Assembly (NCBI GenBank): GCA_014529385.2
Contig: CM043942.1
Location: 20,942,991 to 21,006,990 of the forward strand
Source of the DNA: Adiantum capillus-veneris
Lineage: Eukaryota; Streptophyta; Polypodiopsida; Polypodiales; Pteridaceae
Direction of reading: 5' to 3'
DNA length: 64,000 nucleotides
Under the pieces are notes generated by a model. It searched no databases, was not told the origin of the DNA, and saw only the letters and a program-made list of their open reading frames with translations. A program made the position numbers and the translations under genes. Within the stretch, counting starts at the first letter, position 1; each line of letters opens with the position of its first letter. Shown in pieces: positions 56,914 through 64,000 of this stretch.

Positions 56914-59280
56914 CTGGTGCAGGCAAGAGAGGCTAAGAGAGCAAGAGCATCACAATCCCTTCGTTCGCAATCCACGACCAGATTGCACAAGTTTCTGAAC
57001 AGGTCTCCAAAGTGCAGTATACAGAGATTTACTGTACAAGTACAGTGATTGTATGTACGCTTGATTGTGGACACTCGTTGAGTGTAGAAAGCGTTACAGG
57101 TACCACGATAGCAGGTTCAGCAGATTTGCAGGTTTTTGCAGATTGCAGCTATTTTATCTTAGTGCTTCAAGATGTCTGACGGTTTCAGTCAGATTATTAC
57201 TGAGAAGCTTGAGAAAAATAACTACCCTGCATGGAAGTTCAGAATAACAAATTTCCTAAAAGGAAAAGGTTATTGGGACTATGTAGAAGGAGACAATGAA
57301 AAGGAACCAGAGATTCCCGAGGCAAATGCTACAGCAGAACAAAGGAAAGCTTTGAGGCTGGCAACAAGGCCAAAGCAAAGTGATGTATTGGCTTTCTATG
57401 AGCATCACAGATGGCATGATGGGCTATCTACAGGATGCTGAAACCCCCGCCATTGCATGGAGAAACTTAGGCAGAGTGTTCGAGGTGAACACCAAGGCCA
57501 GGAAGCTTCAACTAAAGTCGGAGCTAAATCAGGTTAAGAGGAACAACCTCTCCATCAACGATTATGCTTTGAAGATCAAGAGTATCATTGAGGCTCTTGG
57601 ATCTATTAAAGTCTCAGTGGAAGATGATGACATTGTCTGTGCATGCTTGGATGGTCTAGGAGATGAGTATGTACATTTCAGGTCTTCCATGAATACAAGA
57701 GACGACATCCCCGTGTTCCAAGATTTGATTTCTATGCTTATTCTGGAGGAGAAGAACCTTGACACATCTTCTTCTCATGGCAGAAATAATTCTGAACAGG
57801 CGTTCTATTCTAACTCCAATAGAGGTAGAGGTAGAGGTCGTGGTCGAGGCCCAAGGGGTTGCAGGGGCCAATTTCTGGAAGGTCAATCAAATCAAAACAA
57901 TACAGGTGGTAGGGGAAACCAGTCTCAAGGCAGGGGGAGTCAAAGAGGTCGTGGTGCAGGATCAAGCAGGCAGCAACATACTCCAGATAGCAGAGAATGT
58001 TGGACTTGTGGTGAAAGAGGTCACATGTCACGTGACTGTCCAAAGGGAAAAGCAAGTGGAAAGAGAGAACAGGGCAACTATGCATCTACTAGCAGAGATG
58101 CAGATGACAGCAAAAACGAGCGCATGTTTGTTATGCAGCATGTAATGAATACAATGACTGCAGAGAATTCCACCCAAGATGATGTTTGGTATGTGGATTC
58201 AGGTGCCTCTAATCACATGACGTCTCATGGAGAGTGGTTTAGAGATATGCGCAAACCAGATGTGTCAGGCTATGTGCAGAGAGGAGATGACACAGCTCAC
58301 CCCATTGCTCATGTAGGGGACATACCTCTAAATACGAAGAGTGGGAAATCAAAGTACTTAGTAGATGTACTTCATGTCCCAAACATTACAGAGAATCTTG
58401 TTTCTGTTGGACAAATGGTTGAGCAGGGTTTGCAGGTTCGCTTCAATCCAAATGGTTGTTATGTAGAAGATTTCCAGAATGGCTGTAAGCTGATCACAGA
58501 GGGCAAATGTGTGGGCAGAATGTTTACGCTGAATGTAGACATGCCTGAGGTAAAAGCTGCATTATTTGCACAGGGCACAGGTGTTGTGGCTGATGTTGAC
58601 ATTTGGCACAAACGCATTGGCCATGTCCATGAGCAGAGATTGCGCAGCATGCAATCAAAACAGATTGTAAAACGTTTGCCCAAATTCAAGGTGGATGGTA
58701 TGCATAAAGTGTGTGCAGCATGCCAGTTTGGAAAACAGTCAAAGGGCTCATTTCCACATGAGCGCAATGTATGTAAAAAGCCACTTGAGGTGGTGCACAC
58801 AGATGTTTGGGGTCCAACCAATACTGCAAGTATACATGGTTGCAGGTATTATGTCTCTTTCATTGATGACCATACAAGGAAAGTATGGGTCTACTTCATG
58901 CGTAACAAAAGTGAAGTGTTTGGTCACTTTCAAGACTTCAAAGTCATGATTGAGAAGGAGACAGATATGCAAATCAAGACATTGAGGTCAGATGGAGGGG
59001 GAGAGTACTTCTCCAATGATTTTTCAGATTTTCTGCGAATGCATGGTATACGCAGGCAGTTTACATGCAGATATACTCCACAACAGAATGGGGTCGCAGA
59101 AAGGAAAAACAGGCACATTGCAGAGGTTGCACGTGCATTGATGAATGAGAAGAACATGCCTCATCATTTCTGGGCTGAAGCAGTAAATACAGCTGTGTAC
59201 ATTATGAACAGGACACCTACAGCTGCGGTGCATGATGTAACACCTGACGAAAAGTTTACAGGTACAAAGCCCGATTTGGC

Positions 59281-59427
59281 CTTGAGGCGATTTGGCTACA
59301 GGCCAAAACGTATACTATTTCGACCCGAGCTAGAAATGTGTTGCATTCGGCCAACTTTGGGCCAGTAGCTTGGACAGTAGTGGTCAGAGAGCGACTTCTG
59401 GCGGAGTGCCAACGAGTGATGGCACAG
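59281..59427 (+). other. Foreign 147-bp coding segment inside R13 integrase-RT linker
   Basis: In its own frame (offset from copia's) it reads LEAIWLQAKTYTISTRARN, then VLHSANFGPVAW and RERLLAECQRVMAQ, open throughout. It matches R11 42213-42067 (minus). It sits exactly between the copia LR.FG position and AYVHVPDEL. Length is 49 codons, so copia's frame is kept but with stops. Confidence 0.88.
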
Positions 59428-61605
59428 AGCTTACGTGCATGTACCAGATGAGTTGCGTAGGAAATTGGATCCTAAAGCAGAGAAATGTATTCTTGTGGGA
59501 TATTCCCTTGAACAAAAGGGGTACAGGTGCTACAATCCTACTACAGGAGAATTACGAGTGAGCAGAGATGTAGTCTTTGATGAGATGAGCAGTTGGTACA
59601 GTAATGCACATGGCACTATTGGGGCTGATGTAAAAGATGATGTGGTTGTACAAAATGTGAGGCCACAGTCACAGGTTTTGAGTGGACCACAAGAGTCCTC
59701 TTCTCCTGGCTCTGTTGAGAAACCATGGAATGGTAGACTACGTACGCAGGTTACTCCACCAACAGGTACAGGGAATGTATCACGAAAAGGAAAGGAAAAG
59801 GTTGATGAACCTCCCTTTATGGTTGATGCATCATCAGGTTTTTCACATGTAAACATGGATTCAGATGGTTCTGAACAAAGTCTTGATGAGGAATTTGGAA
59901 TTCCGACTATCAGGACACCTGGTGTAAGGAAAGTACAAGAAGATGCTAGAGGGCAAAGGAGTGACCCAGGACCGCGCAGATCTAATAGAGTCAAAAATCC
60001 AATTCAAAAATTGACTTATGATGGGTATCTAGCGTATCACCAAGCGTACATGGCTAAGGTGATACAGGATGTGGAGCCCACATGTTTTGAGGATGCAGTT
60101 GGAAATGTGCATTGGGATGATGCAATGAATGAAGAGATGGCTGCATTGGAAGCAAACGACACATGGGAGTTGGTGCCATTGCCAAGTGGCAAGAAATCTA
60201 TTGGCTGTAAATGGGTGTATAAAAACAAGCATAAGGCTGATGGTAACATTGAGCGTCACAAGGCAAGGCTGGTCGCAAAGGGTTATGCACAGACGTATGG
60301 CATAGACTATGAGGAGACTTTTGCTCCAGTGGCAAAGATGACGACTGTGAGAGCTGTCATAGCAGTGGCTGCATCTAGAGGATGGATTATGCATCAAATG
60401 GATGTAAAGAATGCCTTCTTGAATGGTGAGTTGCAAGAGGAAGTGTATATGGATCAGCCACCTGGTTATGTCGATCCAGATTACCCAGATTATGTATGCA
60501 GACTTCTCAAAGCTTTGTATGGTTTGAAGCAGGGCTCTAGAGCATGGTATGACAGGATTGCCAAGTATCTTGTCAGTATTGGTTTTAGGAGAGCTCATGC
60601 TGATCATTCACTCTATGTATGTGAGAGTGATGTGGGGATTGTGGTCATTACCATATATGTAGATGACCTTATTATTGTTGGTGACAATGCTATGGAGATT
60701 GACCATGTGAAGGGTCTTCTCAAACAGGAGTTTGAAATGAAAGATTTAGGCGAGTTGCGCTACTTTCTTGGCATTGAGGTGATCAGGACTCCAGAGGGTG
60801 TATGGCTATCACAGAGACAGTATGCTTTGGACATGTTGTCAAAGTATGGTATGGCTGATTGTAAGCCAATTTCTATTCCCTTGGATGTGAATGCAAAGCT
60901 GAGTGCAGAGAAGGGTGATGTTGTTGAGGATGTCAACATGTACAGGAAGATTGTGGGTAGTCTAATCTACTTGACTATCACGAGGCCAGACTTGAGCTAC
61001 ACAGTAGGCTTGGAGAGTCAGTTCATGCAGCTTCCGAGGAAGCCACATTTGGATGGAGTACGACGCACACTTAGGTATGTGCAAGGGACTCTTGACTACG
61101 CATTGTTCTATGCAGCAGATGCACCATTAGCATTGTATGGGTATACAGATGCAGATTGGGCAGGTAGCATTGTTGATAGGAGATCTACGAGTGGCTTCAT
61201 GTTCTCTTTTGGGAGTGCTCCTGTTACTTGGAGCAGCAAAAAGCAGCCTACGATTGCTTTATCGAGCACAGAGGCCGAGTACAGAGGTGCAGCAGTTGCG
61301 GCGTGCGAGGTAGCTTGGCTACGCACATTACTTGAGGACTTGGGAGTGCAGGTGGACCAGCAGATTTTCATCCATTGTGACAACCTCAGCAGCATGCAGT
61401 TGGCTAGGAACCCAGTGTTCCATGCCAGGACCAAACACATAGAGGTCCATTACCACTACGTTCGAGAGCGAGTGTTGGCGGGCGACATCGACTTGGTCTA
61501 CGTCAGCACAGAGGAGCAGATAGCGGATATCTTTACCAAGGCCCTCGGAGCTGAGAAGCTTCGATGTTTCCGGACTATGCTTGGACTCTGCGACATGCAG
61601 AGCTC

Positions 61606-61614
61606 GAGGGGGAG
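61606..61614 (+). other. R13 polypurine tract
   Basis: GAGGGGGAG directly before the 3' LTR, within the end of the coding frame. Confidence 0.85.
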
Positions 61615-61933
61615 TGTTGAGATGTCGAGCTCTACACCTTGAGCTGGCATCCACTACGGGTCTTGGCCGCTTACGGCATTTACTCACTGGCGCGTTAGGT
61701 GACCGACACGGAGGATCTCTACCAGTGATTCTACAGCTGGACTACACTTATAGTGCCAGCCTAGTACGCTTCTAGTGAGTTCACACTTAGTGACTGCATG
61801 TACATATGTGCTACTTTTCAGCTTTAGCACTTAGTCATTTTGTACTCTCTTTTCTGTAAACAAGAAGTAGCTTTCCATCTCTGTGTGCTTTGTGCTTGTC
61901 TTGTGTAGCTCTCTTGTATCCTCATTCTTTACA
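61615..61933 (+). repeat. R13 3' LTR
   Basis: 319 bases, same ends as the 5' LTR, followed by TTAGT. Confidence 0.96.
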
Positions 61934-61938
61934 TTAGT
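61934..61938. other. Target-site duplication of R13, right copy
   Basis: TTAGT, after which R12's LTR continues GTGTGAGAGTG. Confidence 0.92.
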
Positions 61939-62190
61939 GTGTGAGAGTGTTCCATTGGTGTTAGGGTTAGTGTAAATTCCTTGCTTGTTTGTGGGTTGCT
62001 CTAATGATTCTCCTCTTTTGCGTCCTAGTTCGCTCTTAAACTAGGTGGTGCCCCTTGTGTAGTTGGGATTTGGCTGTGGGTTTGTTGTTTTGGTTTGTGT
62101 TGTGTTGTGCCCCAGGCCCATTGAGCAGCACGGGAGCCTTGAAGGGTGTCTAGAGGTTGCTCTTCTTGTTGCCCGCCCCGGACCGCTTCA
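61939..62190 (+). repeat. R12 3' LTR, second part
   Basis: 252 bases matching 48038-48289, ending GACCGCTTCA. It contains the intact U5 stem-loop. Confidence 0.93.
62024..62054 (+). other. U5 stem-loop abutting a primer-site-like motif (R12, 3' LTR)
   Basis: CCTAG (62024-62028), 12-base loop, CTAGG (62041-62045), then TGGTGCCCC (62046-62054). Confidence 0.62.
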
Positions 62191-64000
62191 CCGTTATCCT
62201 ATTTGTCGGCAACGGGGCTTAATCATCCTCTTTGCTTTCAACTTTCCCGATGGCGACTTTCCTCAGCTCTGTGGACGTTTGTCGCAGCAATGCATTATGA
62301 AAATTTGGGACCAATTTCAGCAATGAACCCAGAGGTACTTGTATTGGTGACATGAGGACCTCTTTCCAAACTGAATTCCAATCCTCCTCTTCTCTAATAT
62401 CATCCTTATTTCCATCTTTTCCTTCCTTTATTTCCAGGCCCACAGTTGATGGTCCTGATGACTGCACTGGTGGTGCGGATTGTGGCAACCAGGACATAGT
62501 CTTTTTCTGCACTTCTTCATGAGCAGTCCAATTCGGAATCTTTACATCAGGTGTCGGAACCACATTTTTACCCGATCGCGTGATTAATGAAACCACTGGA
62601 TCAGACTCCTCCAATCCTTCAATCTGAGCCATAGCCACACTAGGCTGTTGCCCTGCAGCGCGTTCTTGCTTCTTCCGATCATATTCCATAGCTTCAGTAC
62701 ACTCGGATCGCCAGTGCCCATCCCCCAAACAGAAAATGCATGTCTTGGGGCGATTAGGATCTTAGCCACCTCTTCCGCGACCTCATCCTCCTCCTTGACC
62801 CCGTCCTCCTGCTTGACCTTGCAAAGGCGTCTCTGATGTATGAGCATGAGCCATCACCACAGCAGGCTCTTGTCCCTGCCCTATCTGTGGTTGTTGCCAT
62901 GTAGAAGAGTCTCCTTGACTCCGATGACCCCGACCATTGAAATAACATTCCATTGTATTATGAGTATTGGTTGTGCAAATCGCACACCACTTCTGATTCA
63001 TTGCGCACTCTTGAGCAGCATGGCCCGGATTCCGGTACTGGGTACACCATAGTTCCTTCAGAATTTTAGCAACCGCAGCCAATTTCGATGATCCGGATGA
63101 AACACCTTTCCCGTGACGCTGGGATTTTTTCCGAGGTGTCTCTTTCGATTCTTTCCCCGAATCGTTGTTGCTTGAGTCTGAGGAATCTGATACTACGGAC
63201 TCCGACTCCCAGCTATCACTGCTGCTGTCTTGCGACTTTCGATGAGATTTCTTCCTGTCTTTTTTCTTTGATTTCTTTGGAGATTCCGTATCCTCTAAAG
63301 ATTCTCCTTCTACTACAGTCCTAGGAATTACATTATCCAGTGGAGTAGTTACCTTATCCACTGTTGCCATAGCAGTTCTGAGATCCTTGTTGAGTCCCCG
63401 CAAAAAATAATCATTCAGCACTTCTGCTGCCGGCCTTTGTGCCTGAGGTACCCTTTGCAAAAGCATCCGAAATTTTTCAGCGGAATCCTCCACTGGCAAT
63501 GACTTCTGCCACAGCATTCGAAGCTTTTCCAAATGTTGAGGGACTGTCTTTTTCGTTCTAAACCTTCGGAGAAACGCTCTGGATCCGTCGACATACGTCT
63601 GAAAATGATCATCAAGGTATTCGGACAACCATTTCCCCGAGAGTGTAGATTCAAACACTGATTGTTGATGGAGAGGAATCACCACCCCAGGATGATTCAA
63701 TCCATAAGCTTTATTGAATTGGTGTAAATGTGCATTAGGGTCTTCTCTGGAAAGACCTCAAAATCGACTATACTTAATCTGAGGATGTGCCATCACCCCT
63801 TGCCCAACTATACCTCCTCCCAGAAAAAGCTGACGAGCACTAGGAGGTGGGGAAAGTCGCGGAGACACCCACGGACTGCTTACCGGAGACGGTGATGGAG
63901 CAACCTGTGTGGGTGAGGGTGAACGTACGACAGGAGGACATGACTGACTGCATGGAGTACGCCTCGCCCGCCGCAACCATCTATCACGCTCCGAGCTTGG
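62191..64000 (-). mobile_element. R11: 5' part, gag region, runs off the window
   Basis: Continuation of the R11 element interrupted by R12. Begins with CCGT (62191-62194), the right target-site copy. The element's 5' LTR lies beyond 64000. Confidence 0.9.
62195..63976 (-). pseudogene. R11 gag and gag-protease linker, stops only
   Basis: One minus-strand frame throughout with scattered stops (TGA near 63755 and 62783, TAA near 62755 and 62216) and no frameshift. Pro/Ser-rich start, gag core (HQQSVFESTLSGKWLSEYL, EKLRMLWQKSLPVEDSAEKF, LNDYFLRGLNKDLRTAM), Ser/Lys-rich linker, degraded Cys pair (WCTQYRNPGHAAQEC, WCAICTTNTHNTMEC), Gly/Arg repeats, knuckle CIFCLGDGHWRSEC, then the linker to the protease. 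The frame resumes at 45579. Confidence 0.85.

Larger units (their letters stand above)
57172..61642 (+). pseudogene. R13 copia gag-pol, frameshift plus foreign insert
   Basis: Gag starts MSDGFSQIITEKLEKNNYPA (57172). A one-base shift near 57356 moves it to the frame that runs on from MMYWLSMSI. Zinc knuckle CWTCGERGHMSRDC (57998-58040); protease WYVDSGASNHM (about 58187); integrase HKRIGH...CAACQFGK (58609-58735), VVHTDVWGP, LRSDGGGEYF and QNGVAERKN; the insert at 59281-59427 with three in-frame stops (first TAG 59366-59368); then the same frame resumes with AYVHVPDELRRKL, RT with YVDD at 60657-60668, and RNase H with DADWAGS, STEAEYRG and HCDNLSS. The frame ends at 61642, inside the 3' LTR. 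Otherwise all catalytic motifs are intact. Confidence 0.95.
56583..61933 (+). mobile_element. R13: young Ty1/copia retrotransposon, complete ends
   Basis: Two 319-bp LTRs with six differences (about 98% identity), primer site, gag-pol, purine tract and a 5-bp target repeat. Inserted in R12's 3' LTR. One frameshift in gag and a foreign 147-bp segment with stops make it non-autonomous. Confidence 0.96.
45584..62190 (+). mobile_element. R12: young Ty3/gypsy with 2.7 kb LTRs, host of copia R13
   Basis: Both LTRs, primer site, two leader ORFs, gag-pol and polypurine tract are present. Over the first 440 bases the LTRs differ at about 10 places. Inserted into R11 and itself split by R13 in the 3' LTR. 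Not autonomous: gag-pol has stops, frameshifts and a deletion. Confidence 0.95.

Overview
The window looks like nuclear DNA of a large-genome vascular land plant. It is made almost entirely of LTR retrotransposons, carries long CT and TG microsatellites, and shows no host gene, tRNA, rRNA or CRISPR array that I can support. The lineage cannot be fixed from the sequence; a fern or gymnosperm seems plausible (inference).

Layout (R names are mine). R1, 1-5488 (+): Ty3/gypsy element with leader ORFs and broken gag-pol, cut off inside the second RNase H. R2, 5489-~9671 (-): gypsy LTR to RT. R3, ~9672-16242 (-): older gypsy. R4, 16243-24716 (+): nearly intact gypsy whose 5' LTR lacks U3. R5, 24717-25794 (+): 3' half of a copia inside R6's 3' LTR. 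R6, 25795-~33935 (-): decayed gypsy of the R12 family. R7, ~33936-34925: decayed unknown coding DNA. R8, 34926-36855 (+): copia fragment. R9, 36856-~39840 (+): gypsy fragment. R10, 39848-40170 (+): gag fragment. R11 (-): old gypsy in two parts, 40218-45579 and 62191-64000, split by R12. R12, 45584-62190 (+): gypsy with 2.7 kb LTRs and flanking CCGT repeats. R13, 56583-61933 (+): copia with 319-bp LTRs and TTAGT repeats, inserted in R12's 3' LTR. The insertion order R11, then R12, then R13 is certain from the nesting.

R1, R4, R6 and R12 (and R9 where it survives) form one lineage. They share a primer site TGGTGCCCCCACGGAGGA that I cannot assign to a tRNA, a D-G-G protease, an FIDD reverse transcriptase, a degenerate first RNase H followed by a second RNase H, an integrase, and in most a GGGAGGGCTAA polypurine tract. 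Known dual-RNase-H plant elements (Tat lineage) are the closest described parallel. Two features of this lineage are not ones I can match to anything known: small ORFs between primer site and gag, including a ~70-residue family found in all four elements with a preserved leader; and a U5 stem-loop with changed but still complementary stems that abuts a second TGGTGCCCC copy 105-148 bases upstream of the real primer site.

Other points of interest: a 147-bp coding segment inside copia R13 matches the post-integrase ORF of gypsy R11 almost only through synonymous differences; R11 has a long coiled-coil ORF after integrase; R12 is young yet has lost the catalytic part of its second RNase H by a 100-bp deletion. 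Most disruptions in the older elements are stop codons explainable by C-to-T change, as expected of methylated, silenced DNA.
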